Shown piece by piece: positions 8,278 to 16,021 of a DNA stretch of 53,706 nucleotides; within the stretch, counting starts at the first letter, position 1; every line of letters begins with the position of its first letter. The notes beneath the pieces are model-generated. The model did no database searches, was not told the DNA's origin, and saw nothing but the letters and a program-made list of their open reading frames with translations. The translations under genes were made by a program, and so were the position numbers. The DNA is from Verrucomicrobiaceae bacterium E54 (GTDB taxonomy: Bacteria; Verrucomicrobiota; Verrucomicrobiia; Verrucomicrobiales; Akkermansiaceae): assembly GCA_022548915.1 (NCBI GenBank), contig JAKZES010000037.1, positions 1-53,706 on the forward strand, in the 5' to 3' direction.

Positions 8278-9564
8278 TCAGAGGAGTGGCTGGGCGAGTG
8301 CCAGAAAGCGATCCCGCATCGCCTCGACACTATAGGTTTCCCGGGCGGCGCGAAGGGCGTTTTCGCGGTAGGTTGAGAGGCGGGGCTCGTCGTTGAGCAG
8401 TTCGTGCCAGGCGGTGGCGAGGGCGACTGGATCATTGGGTTCGCAGAGGACCCCGGCCTGGCTGCTCTCGAGGATTTCGGGAAAGGACGAGGCACGCGGT
8501 TTCACCAGTGGCAGGCCGGCGGCGAGTGCCTCGATGGCGTAGAGGCCGAAGGCCTCGTGGTAGGTGGCCGGCACGCTGAATAGCGTCAGGCGGGAGAGGA
8601 AGTCGGCCTTGCGGTCGTGGTCGAGGTTGGGCGACCAGGTGACCTGTCCGGCAAGGCCGGCCTGTTTGAGGCGCTGCTTGAGTTCTCGGACGAGTGCCTT
8701 GTCACCCTCGGTCTCCGAGCCGGCGATGTGGAGGCGGGCGTCGGGGTGGCGGAGTTCGAGGTGGAGATGGATGAAGGCATCGACCAGAAGCTCGACGCCC
8801 TTCGAGCGGATTATGCGGGCGAGGTAGCCGATGGTGGGCGGGGAGATGGAAGATGGTGGATGGTGGATGGTGGATGGAAGCTTCACGCCATTGGGCATGA
8901 CGGTGATGTTGAGATCGGGTGCTTCCAGGCGTTCCCGGATGAAGCCGGCGTAGTATTGGCTGGGGGCAACGAGCAGGTCGGAGTCGGTGAGGCGCACCTT
9001 CATTTCCGCCCAGCAATCGGTCCGGTAGGGCTCGGGCAGACCGTCGAGGAAGCTGTCCTCGCCCTGGAAGGTGGTGATGACCTTGCAGCGGAGCCGTTCC
9101 TTGAGGGTGCGGGTGAAGCCGACGAGCAGCGCATTGGAAAGAACGACGATGTCGGGCGGGTTGCGCTCGAGCCAATCGAGGAGCTTGGCGGTTTCCTTGG
9201 CGAAGGCGCTGTGCTCCAGGTCGAGCATGGCGAGAGTCATTTCTCCATGTTCGCGGGGCGAGGTCATGTGGCTCCGCTTTGCGGCGGCGCGGAGAAGCCC
9301 GGTGCCGTTGAGCAGCCGGTCCAGCCACGCGGGCGAGTGGCGGAACCACTTGATCTTCTGCTGGAGGAAGACGTTGATGCCGCCGAAGAAGATCGGGGTC
9401 TCAGGCTGGTCGAGACGGCTTTCGTCGAGCTCAAGCGGGAGATACATCGGCAGCAACGAGACCTCGTGCCCGGCGGCGAGCAGCGACTTCGCGAGGGCGT
9501 TGTCGCGCATGCAGGCCCCACAGTAGTAGGAGCCGGTGCCGGGAGTGAGGAAGGCGATGTTCAT
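8278..9564 (-). CDS. Glycosyltransferase family 4
   Basis: 428 residues from the ATG at 9564 (MNIAFLTPGTGSYYCGACMR). GT-B architecture: the N-terminal acceptor domain ends near PNGVKL, and the C-terminal nucleotide-sugar domain begins at PPTIGYLARI and carries the E-x7-E motif in EAFGLYAIEALAAG. The linker between domains (about residues 229-240, STIHHPPSSIS) is encoded by a tandem ggtggatggt repeat and looks like an in-frame insertion. It would transfer a sugar to a lipid or small molecule at the cytoplasmic membrane. Its presence suggests the pathway product is glycosylated. Confidence 0.88.
   Translation of the reverse strand: MNIAFLTPGTGSYYCGACMRDNALAKSLLAAGHEVSLLPMYLPLELDESRLDQPETPIFFGGINVFLQQKIKWFRHSPAWLDRLLNGTGLLRAAAKRSHMTSPREHGEMTLAMLDLEHSAFAKETAKLLDWLERNPPDIVVLSNALLVGFTRTLKERLRCKVITTFQGEDSFLDGLPEPYRTDCWAEMKVRLTDSDLLVAPSQYYAGFIRERLEAPDLNITVMPNGVKLPSTIHHPPSSISPPTIGYLARIIRSKGVELLVDAFIHLHLELRHPDARLHIAGSETEGDKALVRELKQRLKQAGLAGQVTWSPNLDHDRKADFLSRLTLFSVPATYHEAFGLYAIEALAAGLPLVKPRASSFPEILESSQAGVLCEPNDPVALATAWHELLNDEPRLSTYRENALRAARETYSVEAMRDRFLALAQPLL
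8845..8880. repeat. In-frame short tandem repeat in the glycosyltransferase linker
   Basis: Repeated tggatggtgga units lie inside the coding sequence and give a His/Pro/Ser-rich segment exactly between the two Rossmann domains. A similar ggatgg-rich stretch is intergenic at 50314-50346. Confidence 0.7.
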
Positions 9565-9580
9565 TTTGGAGAGAATGGGA

Positions 9581-9606
9581 CCGCAAAGACGCGAAGACGC
9601 CAAGGC
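9581..9606. repeat. Intergenic direct-repeat word (gcaaagacgcgaagacgcc)
   Basis: A short run of imperfect gacgc-aag units lies just upstream of the glycosyltransferase start. A longer member of the same family is at 46001-46036. It is not a palindrome and has no coding potential that can be supported. Confidence 0.6.
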
Positions 9607-9615
9607 TGGGGTGGA

Positions 9616-10122
9616 TCAGGGAGAGGTGAGCTTCTTCCAGATTTCGCCTTCTTCGGCCTTGAAGTTGGGAAAGGGTGCTTGGCCGTTGCGGCAGATCACG
9701 AATCCGACAGACGTTAGATAGGCTTCGGCATTGGCTTGCTGACAAGACTCAATGAGTGCCTCGGTCCAAGGGATATCTGTGCGTTTAAGTTGGCGGATCA
9801 TCGCGAACTCAGGGTGGGGTTGGTCGTTCTCGCGCACCTTGGTCACAATCGAGACTCCCCTGTATTCCGGATCCGTATCCCTATCCAATTCAATCGCCCT
9901 TATGCTCAGGTAATCCATCGCTTCCCAGAGCGTTGTGTCTTCGAAATCGATGACGGGAATGATGATGCGGTCGAGCTTGGCAAGGATGGCATCTCCGGGG
10001 TTTGCCGGGCCTTCGCTAATTTCGTGTTCCGACTCGGGAACGGGGGTTGGCTTTGTCCTGTCGCAGGAGCAAAGGGACACTGCGGCGAGAATTGAGAGGA
10101 TGCCGACAGTGTGGGGGATCAT
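9616..10122 (-). CDS. Small putative lipoprotein with secretin-associated N-terminal-like domain
   Basis: 168 residues. The hydrophobic N-terminus ends in SLCSC, a non-canonical lipobox, so it is secreted and perhaps lipidated. The block KLDRIIIPVIDFEDTTLWEAMDYLSIRA resembles the short domain seen in verrucomicrobial and planctomycete secretin-type proteins. No enzyme motif is seen. Base composition is visibly poorer in GC than the neighbours. The SD-like AGGAG sits two bases before the ATG. It interrupts an otherwise metabolic gene run and may be a later arrival. Confidence 0.65.
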   Translation of the reverse strand: MIPHTVGILSILAAVSLCSCDRTKPTPVPESEHEISEGPANPGDAILAKLDRIIIPVIDFEDTTLWEAMDYLSIRAIELDRDTDPEYRGVSIVTKVRENDQPHPEFAMIRQLKRTDIPWTEALIESCQQANAEAYLTSVGFVICRNGQAPFPNFKAEEGEIWKKLTSP

Positions 10123-10155
10123 GGCTCCTGGAGGAGAGAGTGGGATTCGGCTGTC

Positions 10156-10267
10156 TGTGGCATGACCGTCCCGGTCATGATAGGAGCGCGAGGCCGACCG
10201 GGAGGCGATCTCCCACTTCGATGATGTTGCTATCGAGGCACTTCATGACCGGGACGGTCATGCCACA
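10156..10267. repeat. Inverted pair of palindromic elements (REP family D)
   Basis: A 25-base sequence at 10156-10180 (tgtggcatgaccg...) recurs perfectly in inverted orientation at 10243-10267. Each copy is itself a hairpin (catgaccg / cggtcatg). The 62-base spacer has no reading frame of note. Neither copy has a T-run, so this is a BIME-like repeat rather than a terminator. It fills the gap between the lipoprotein and flavoprotein genes. Confidence 0.85.
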
Positions 10268-10277
10268 GGTAGGTGGT

Positions 10278-11534
10278 TCAGGCTTGTACGGCAACTCGTC
10301 CATAGTCCAAGGGCTCGGGGAGGTCGGCGAGTTCGGCGATGGCTTGGGAAAGGTCGGTGTAGTCCTGGCCGTCGACGTTGCCGATGAGCAGGTCGGTGAG
10401 CTTCGGGCGGAGGTCCGGATGCTTGCGGATCAGTTTAGCGAAGCTGAACTGCCGGTCGTAGAAGGCATAGACGATCTTGCGCATCGTCTCGATGTGGCCG
10501 CAGAGGTTCTCGCCGTAGTCGGCGAAGGCGGTGGCGCGGGTATCGCCGTTTGTCAGGGCCTCGGCGGTGGCGTCGGCAGCCATCTCGGCGGACTTGAGGG
10601 CGAGGAAGACGCCGCTGGAGAAGACCGGATCCAGAAAGGCGAAGGCGTCGCCGACCAGCACCAGCCCATCGCTGGCGCAATGCTCTGCGCGGTACGAATA
10701 CTCGCCGGCGATCCAGTATTCACCAAACTGCTCGCCCTCGGAGAGGTGCTCCTTGATCCACGCGTTGTTCTCGATTTCCCGGGCGTAGATCTCGGCGGGG
10801 TCGCGGGTTTCGCCGGGGCGGTAGAGGTAGTCGCGCTCGGCGACGATGCCCGAGCTGACGACCCCGTTGCGCAGCGGGATGTTCCAGAACCATCCGCCTT
10901 CGGGAAGGTAGGCGATGGTGGTGGCCCCTTCGTCGAGACCGGGGTCGCGCTTGGCGTCCTTGAACAGGGTCCAGATCGAGATCTTGTTCAGCATGGGGTC
11001 GCGCTTGCGCCAGCCGTGCTTGCGCTGGAAGAGCGCGTCGCGGCCCGTGCAGTCGAGGGTGACCTTGGCGGTGACCTCGAAGGCATCCTCGTCGCCGGTG
11101 CGGGCCTTTACGCCAAGCACGCGACCGCTGTCGTCCTTGAGGAAATCCAGGGCCGTGGTGTTCTCGCGGACCTCGGCGCCCTTGTCGCGGGCGTTGTCGA
11201 GGAGCATGAGGTCGAAATGCTCGCGCTCGACCTGCCAGGTGGTGGCGGCGGGGTGGTCGAAGTGTTGGAAGAAATAAAAGGGTGCCGAGATGCGGCCGTC
11301 GGTGGTGGCGAACTGGACCGACTTCTTCTGCTGATAGCCGATTTCATCCATGCGGTCGGCGACGCCGAGGCGGTCGAGCGTGAACCAGCAGAATGGCATG
11401 AGCGACTCGCCGACGTGGTAGCGCGGGAACTGGGTTTTCTCGAGAAGCAGCACGCGGTGGCCCTGCTCCGCGAGGAGCGCGGCGCAGGTGCTGCCGGCAG
11501 GGCCACCACCGAGGACGAGGGCGTCGTAATTCAT
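10278..11534 (-). CDS. FAD-dependent oxidoreductase of the flavin halogenase / geranylgeranyl-reductase family
   Basis: 418 residues. GGGPAGSTCAALLA at residues 8-21 binds FAD; FPRYHVGESLMP and LVGDAFAFLDPVFSSGV are hallmark blocks of the tryptophan-halogenase-like group. A WFWNIP hexapeptide satisfies the halogenase W-x-W-x-I-P motif. Many members of this group are reductases or hydroxylases rather than halogenases, so the reaction is left open. Cytoplasmic, needing reduced flavin. It follows the chorismate-lyase-like gene in transcription order, so an aromatic substrate is plausible. Confidence 0.85.
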   Translation of the reverse strand: MNYDALVLGGGPAGSTCAALLAEQGHRVLLLEKTQFPRYHVGESLMPFCWFTLDRLGVADRMDEIGYQQKKSVQFATTDGRISAPFYFFQHFDHPAATTWQVEREHFDLMLLDNARDKGAEVRENTTALDFLKDDSGRVLGVKARTGDEDAFEVTAKVTLDCTGRDALFQRKHGWRKRDPMLNKISIWTLFKDAKRDPGLDEGATTIAYLPEGGWFWNIPLRNGVVSSGIVAERDYLYRPGETRDPAEIYAREIENNAWIKEHLSEGEQFGEYWIAGEYSYRAEHCASDGLVLVGDAFAFLDPVFSSGVFLALKSAEMAADATAEALTNGDTRATAFADYGENLCGHIETMRKIVYAFYDRQFSFAKLIRKHPDLRPKLTDLLIGNVDGQDYTDLSQAIAELADLPEPLDYGRVAVQA

Positions 11535-11584
11535 GACTCTCGAATTCTGGAATGGGTTGAGGTGAGGGGAGGATTGGTGAGTTC

Positions 11585-11660
11585 CGTTCGTAGTTCCGCC
11601 TTCAGGCGGTTGCGGTGTTTGGACCGCCTGAAGGCGGAACGACGTACATCACTGGCGGGC
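11585..11660. repeat. Inverted pair of palindromic elements (REP family A)
   Basis: gtagttccgccttcaggcgg (11590 onward) faces an inverted copy, accgcctgaaggcggaac (11623-11640), followed by a conserved trailer ctggcgggctt. Other family members are at 20437, 24376 and 39617. The right-hand copy ends at the stop codon of the chorismate-lyase-like gene. Confidence 0.85.
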
Positions 11661-11661
11661 T

Positions 11662-12198
11662 TCATGGGTTCGGCAGGATTTCGAGGATACGGGCGAGGAC
11701 GCGTCCATCGCCCCAGGACAGGGTATTATAGCGCCCGTAGAGATCCGCGCCACCGGAGGATGCCGGAAAAAGCCGGGCCAGCGGCGCGCGGGGCACGGTG
11801 TAAAAGCCCTGAGGGGCGCTGAGGTAGGGAATCCCGGACTCGTTGAGGATGGTGCCGAGCGGGGTTTGTTCATCGACCACCCGTTGCCGCTGCTCGGTGG
11901 GAAAGGTGTCGAGGTGCATCACGATGAGTCCGTATTCGACCGGCCTGCCGTCGGCGGCGGTGTCGAGGGTGACTTCGCGGCGGTAGAGGTCGCCGTCCAG
12001 GGCGGAGCGCAGGACCGTGAGCGCGATCACGTCGCCGTGGAAGTCGCCCAGCGAGGTGGTCATGTCGCGGTCGTGGACGAGCAGGTCGCGCTGGGGTGAC
12101 GGCACTTCATCGCCACGCACCCAGCCGAGGTCGACTCCATCGAGGAGCGAGCCCTTGAGGAAGGGGGTGAGTTCGGCGGCGAGGGTGGGGTGGGTCAT
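11662..12198 (-). CDS. Chorismate-lyase-like protein
   Basis: 178 residues. The run LLVHDRDMTTSLGDFHGD, then a Arg-Glu-Val strand, GRPVEYGLIVMHLD and PLGTILNESGI follow the order seen in UbiC/chorismate-lyase-fold proteins, in which chorismate is split to an aromatic acid and pyruvate. Overall identity to UbiC would be low, so the assignment is to the fold rather than a proven activity. If active it would supply 4- or 3-hydroxybenzoate to the two adenylating enzymes in the cluster. REP elements lie directly at both ends of the gene. Confidence 0.55.
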   Translation of the reverse strand: MTHPTLAAELTPFLKGSLLDGVDLGWVRGDEVPSPQRDLLVHDRDMTTSLGDFHGDVIALTVLRSALDGDLYRREVTLDTAADGRPVEYGLIVMHLDTFPTEQRQRVVDEQTPLGTILNESGIPYLSAPQGFYTVPRAPLARLFPASSGGADLYGRYNTLSWGDGRVLARILEILPNP

Positions 12199-12203
12199 GG
12201 TTT

Positions 12204-12257
12204 GTGGCTGCGGCTGGAAGCCGCAGAAACAGCCTGCGGCTGGAAGCCGCAGCCACC
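12204..12257. repeat. Two tandem hairpins (REP family B)
   Basis: ctgcggct-gga-agccgcag occurs at 12208-12226 and again at 12234-12252, framed by gtgg/ccac so the whole unit is also palindromic. There is no T-run. It fills the entire space between two genes. A diverged pair of the same kind lies inside a coding sequence at 14777-14818. Confidence 0.88.
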
Positions 12258-12258
12258 G

Positions 12259-13578
12259 TCAGACGAGCTTGTCGGTGACGTGCTGCGGCAGGAAGAAGTC
12301 GTGGAGCAGGTTGTCGACGCAGAGCAGGCCGTCGCGGTTGAGGATGATCTCGCCGTCCTCGATGGTGAGCCATCCTTCCTGGCGGAGATTGGCGAGCTGC
12401 GGGGCGAACTTTTCGAGGATGTCGACGCCGAACTTTTCCTGGAACGGTGCGGCGGCGACGCGGCCGAGCTTCATCTGCAGGATGAACTGCCGGATCAGCA
12501 TCTCTTCGGGCGTCGTCTGCAGGGCGCGCTGCACCGGCAGGCGACCGGCATCGAGGGCCGCGTCGTAGTCGTCGATCTCGGTGAGGTTCTGGTAGTGGAC
12601 GCCCTTGGCGTGCGAGATCGAGGCGACCCCGAGGCCGAGCAGGTCGGCTCCGCCCCAGAGCGCGTCGCGGTAGATGAACTTGGTGCGTTCCGGATCGAGC
12701 ACGGCGGTGTAGCCGGAGCCGATCGTGTAGCCGGCGGACTCGAGTGCGGCGAAGGCATCCTTGACCCAGCGGCGCTTGGTTTCCCAATCGGCGATCGGGG
12801 CGATCAGGCTGCCGCTGGCCTTCATGTCCTTGTAGATGCCGGTGTTGTAGGGCACCTCCATCTGATAGATTGTGACCGAGTCGGGGCGCAGCTCGAGGGT
12901 CTTCTCGATGTTGCGTTGCCAGTTTTCCTCGGTTTCCTCAACCATGCCGGCGATGAGATCGATGTTGATCTGGTCGAAGTTCTCGGCCTGGGCACGCTCA
13001 TAGGCGCGCCAGACTTCCTTGGTCCGGTGGGCGCGGCCGTTGATCTCGAGGATGCGGTCGTCGAAGTTCTCGATGCCGAGCGACAGGCGGGTGACCCCGA
13101 GGTCCTTGATCGCGCTGAGCTTGCCGGGATTCAGGGTGCCGGGCTCGCATTCGAAGGCGACCTCCTCGGCCTCGTCCCACGGCAGCAGGGCCTTCATCCG
13201 GTCGGTGAGTTCCTTGAGCTGTTTCGCGGAGAGGTAGGAGGGAGTGCCCCCGCCGAAGTAAACGAAGTGCGGCTTGCGGCCCTCGATGAGCGGTTTCTTC
13301 GCCATCATCTCCAGCTCGCGCACGGTGCAGTCGAGGTAGTGCTTGATGTCGTCCGCGTTCTTGTCGGTGTAGACCCGGAAGTAGCAGAAGTGGCAGCGCT
13401 TCCGGCAGAAGGGGATGTGGTGGTAGAGCCCGAGCGGCGGCGGGTCCCCGTCGTGGGGTGCCGAGTACGCTTGCTCCACCAGGGCCTCCTGGTCTTTCTT
13501 CCAGAAGGAGAAGGGCGGGTAGTTCGAGATGAAGTAGTTCCCGGCGCGGGTCGCTTTCTTGGTGGCGGTGTCGGGCAT
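12259..13578 (-). CDS. Radical SAM protein, coproporphyrinogen III oxidase (HemN/HemW)-like
   Basis: 439 residues from the ATG at 13578. The cluster motif CRKRCHFC (Cys 58, 62, 65) has the radical SAM C-x3-C-x2-C spacing; GGGTPSYLSAKQL, the SAM-binding segment ECEPGTLN and the C-terminal winged-helix-like part are as in HemN/HemW. HemW proteins bind haem, while HemN-like members also include methyltransferase and cyclopropane enzymes. It sits in the middle of the acid/aldehyde/alcohol gene run, so a biosynthetic role is as likely as haem metabolism. Confidence 0.8.
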   Translation of the reverse strand: MPDTATKKATRAGNYFISNYPPFSFWKKDQEALVEQAYSAPHDGDPPPLGLYHHIPFCRKRCHFCYFRVYTDKNADDIKHYLDCTVRELEMMAKKPLIEGRKPHFVYFGGGTPSYLSAKQLKELTDRMKALLPWDEAEEVAFECEPGTLNPGKLSAIKDLGVTRLSLGIENFDDRILEINGRAHRTKEVWRAYERAQAENFDQINIDLIAGMVEETEENWQRNIEKTLELRPDSVTIYQMEVPYNTGIYKDMKASGSLIAPIADWETKRRWVKDAFAALESAGYTIGSGYTAVLDPERTKFIYRDALWGGADLLGLGVASISHAKGVHYQNLTEIDDYDAALDAGRLPVQRALQTTPEEMLIRQFILQMKLGRVAAAPFQEKFGVDILEKFAPQLANLRQEGWLTIEDGEIILNRDGLLCVDNLLHDFFLPQHVTDKLV

Positions 13579-13643
13579 GAGCTTGAGGCTACGGGTGATG
13601 GGGTGTCTGGCTTTCGCTGAGGCGGACTGGAATGTCCGCCCGC

Positions 13644-14840
13644 TCAACGAACCACGAAAACGGTGCCCTCGCCACCGGCAATGATGAGGTGTCCGCCCGC
13701 GAAGATCGGGGCGGCGGTGAGTTTTTCGCCGAGATCGAGGCGCCAGAGCTCCTTACCGGATGTCGGATCAAGGGCATAGAGGCGCCCGTCGCTGGAGCCG
13801 AAGACGACCGCATCGTCGAAGACAATGGGCGAGGACTCGATGCGGCCGCCGGTGGGAAAGGTCCACGCGCCGGTGCCATCGGCGCGCTTGATCGCGTGCA
13901 GCGCCTTGTCGCGACAGCCGATGTAGACGTGATCGTCATCCACCGCCGGGGCGGAGAAGAACGGGAAGTCGTCGCTTTGATAGATCCAGGTCGGCTCGGT
14001 GGCGTCGGACTCGGCGGCGACGACCTGATTGGCGTAGTTGGCGGCGTAGAGCGTGTTGCCGGCGGTAGCGATGGAGTCGGTGATCTGCGACTCGGTGGGG
14101 ATGGCATTCAGCTTTTCGCCGGTCCCGGCGTCGAGCACGTGCAGCACCGTGTCACATCCTCCGAAGGCGAGCTTGCCATCGACGAGTGCCGGGGTGCCGT
14201 TGATGTAGTCCTGCGTTTCGTAGGTCCAGAGGACAGTGCCGTCGGCGGGATCGAGGCAGCGGGTGGTGCCGTCGTAGCCGTTGACGACGAGCCGCAGCGA
14301 GCCGTCGGGGCCCGGGATCAGGTTGGGCGCGGAGGAGAATTTCTCATTGCCGCCGATGCTCCAGATCTTGTCTCCGGTCTTCAAGTCGAGGGCATGGAAG
14401 GATCCATCGCCGGAGCCGACGAAGACGCGGTCCTCATGAATGGCCGGAGCCGCTTCGATGGTGTCCTCGGTCTCGAATTTCCAGAGCAGTTCGTGGGTCT
14501 CGAAATCGATGGCGTAGAGGAAGCCCATGACGTCGCCGACGACGATGACGTCCGTGGTGGCCGCGGCTTCGGCGGTGCCGGGGGAATCGAGGGTGAAGGT
14601 CCAGGCGACTTCGGGCGAGTGCGGGGCGGGACCGGAAACCCTGCCGGAGAGGGACGGGCCACCCCGGGTGATGGGCCAGGGGGTGGAAGACAGGGTGGTT
14701 TCGGTGGCAACAGCTTCCTGAGTGGGAAGCTCGTGGTTGGAGTCGCAAGCGAGGAGCAGTAGAAAGAGACCGGAGCAGGATGCTCCGGAGACGGCCTGCG
14801 GCAGGATGCCGCAGCGACCTTCGCGACGCTGGCGCTTCAT
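13644..14840 (-). CDS. PQQ-type beta-propeller lipoprotein
   Basis: 398 residues. The ATG at 14840 overlaps the stop of the alcohol dehydrogenase gene (ATGA). The signal sequence ends in LLLLAC with the lipidated Cys at residue 32. It is followed by at least seven WD-like PQQ blades (for example SGDGSFHALDLKTGDKIW, SSDGRLYALDPTSGKELW). The BamB/PQQ-like fold acts as a scaffold or binding protein in the envelope; no PQQ dehydrogenase catalytic residues were recognised. Residues about 8-22 are encoded by a REP hairpin pair, so the signal peptide has been extended by a repeat. Confidence 0.88.
   Translation of the reverse strand: MKRQRREGRCGILPQAVSGASCSGLFLLLLACDSNHELPTQEAVATETTLSSTPWPITRGGPSLSGRVSGPAPHSPEVAWTFTLDSPGTAEAAATTDVIVVGDVMGFLYAIDFETHELLWKFETEDTIEAAPAIHEDRVFVGSGDGSFHALDLKTGDKIWSIGGNEKFSSAPNLIPGPDGSLRLVVNGYDGTTRCLDPADGTVLWTYETQDYINGTPALVDGKLAFGGCDTVLHVLDAGTGEKLNAIPTESQITDSIATAGNTLYAANYANQVVAAESDATEPTWIYQSDDFPFFSAPAVDDDHVYIGCRDKALHAIKRADGTGAWTFPTGGRIESSPIVFDDAVVFGSSDGRLYALDPTSGKELWRLDLGEKLTAAPIFAGGHLIIAGGEGTVFVVR
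14777..14818. repeat. REP family B hairpin pair inside the PQQ-lipoprotein coding sequence
   Basis: Two consecutive hairpins, ccggagca-gga-tgctccgg and ctgcggca-gga-tgccgcag, share the GGA loop and size of the intergenic pair at 12204-12257. Here they encode GRCGILPQAVSGASC in the n-region of the signal peptide. Confidence 0.8.
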
Positions 14841-15961
14841 GACACGGGGGCGGTAAGGGCGGACTCGTAGAGGGAGGTGAGGACCTCCGGGGTGAGTGGC
14901 CGCGGGTTGAAACGGCCGGTCCATTGCCCGAAGGCATCGGCCACGAGTTGGGGGATCACATCCGGGGGGACTTCCGCGGGGGGGAGATTCGCGAGCGCGA
15001 GGACATGGTCGATCCAGTCGGGAAGGGACTGCCCGAGGTGATGGCTGAGGTCCCCGTACTTGGCCGCGGCGTCGCGACAGCCCATGTTGAAGCGGACGAC
15101 GTGGGGCAGCATCGTCCATACGGCGAGGCCGTGGGGCAGATTGTAGCGGGCGGTGAGCGGGTTGGCGGTGGCGTGGGCCGCGCCCAGCATGCTGTTCTCA
15201 ATCGCGGATCCGGCCATTGCCGCGCCAAGCAGGAGCTGGGCGCGGTCGCAGTCGGAGGGAGTGCCGGTCAGCAGGCTCTCGATCGAGTCGGACAGCAACT
15301 TGAATGCCTGGCGGGAATAGGCGGAGGAAACCGGGTTGTGCTTGGTGCTGACCGCCGACTCGATCGCGTGGGACAGCGCGTCGAGCGCTGCGAGCGTGGC
15401 GACGAATTCAGGCTGCGACGCGGTCAGTTCGGGATCGAGCAGGGCGATGCGGGCGAGTGCCTTGGGGTCGCCGCAGGCCATTTTTTCATGGGTCCCGTCG
15501 CGGGCGAGGACGGTGTAGGACTGGCATTCGCTGCCGGTTCCGGCGGTGGTCGGCACGGCGATGAAGGGCAGCATCGGCGCGGTGGCGTGACCGTAGCCAT
15601 GGAAGTCGCTCATCCGCTTGTCCGGATGGCTCAGCAGGAAGTTGCAGCCCTTGGCGGTGTCGAGGCTGCTGCCGCCGCCGAGACCGATGATGAGGTCGGG
15701 CCGGACCCTCGCGGCGAAGTCGCGGCATTCGGCGACGTCGCTTTCGGTGGGATTGACCTGGCTTTCCTCGAAGACATCCGGGCGGAGCCCCGCGTTTCCC
15801 AGCAGGGTCGCGGCACGCTCGACATGGCCGGCGGCGACGATGCCGGGATCGGTGATGATCAGGGGTTTCGACGCGCCCAGCGCACGCACGCACTCGGGCA
15901 GCTCGGCGAGGCGGCCGGGCCCGAAGAGCAGGCGGGGGCAGGGTCGGGTGTCGAAGTTCAT
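14837..15961 (-). CDS. Iron-containing alcohol dehydrogenase (group III)
   Basis: 374 residues. GGGSSLDTAKG binds the NAD(P) pyrophosphate, TTAGTGSECQSYTVL and the metal-binding region with DALSHAIES and NLPHGLAVW supply the conserved His ligands. These cytoplasmic enzymes interconvert alcohols and aldehydes or ketones. Downstream coupling to the PQQ lipoprotein (4-base overlap) and the ALDH-family gene upstream point to a shared aldehyde intermediate. Direction and substrate are unknown. Confidence 0.92.
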   Translation of the reverse strand: MNFDTRPCPRLLFGPGRLAELPECVRALGASKPLIITDPGIVAAGHVERAATLLGNAGLRPDVFEESQVNPTESDVAECRDFAARVRPDLIIGLGGGSSLDTAKGCNFLLSHPDKRMSDFHGYGHATAPMLPFIAVPTTAGTGSECQSYTVLARDGTHEKMACGDPKALARIALLDPELTASQPEFVATLAALDALSHAIESAVSTKHNPVSSAYSRQAFKLLSDSIESLLTGTPSDCDRAQLLLGAAMAGSAIENSMLGAAHATANPLTARYNLPHGLAVWTMLPHVVRFNMGCRDAAAKYGDLSHHLGQSLPDWIDHVLALANLPPAEVPPDVIPQLVADAFGQWTGRFNPRPLTPEVLTSLYESALTAPVS

Positions 15962-16021
15962 GCGAATGGCCGCTGAGCGGCAGTGACGAGTGCCAAGTGA
16001 GAAGTGGAAAGTGCCTGGAGT

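Noticed and set aside
10278-11534. Firm call of a tryptophan halogenase
   Set aside because: The family motifs are present, but the catalytic lysine could not be placed by eye and many relatives are not halogenases.
10047-11822. A 591-codon plus-strand open frame across the flavoprotein gene
   Set aside because: Composition is typical of antisense shadow frames, while the minus strand carries clear flavoprotein motifs.
12204-12257. Paired hairpins as transcription terminators
   Set aside because: No T-run on either strand, and the same units occur inside a coding sequence at 14777.
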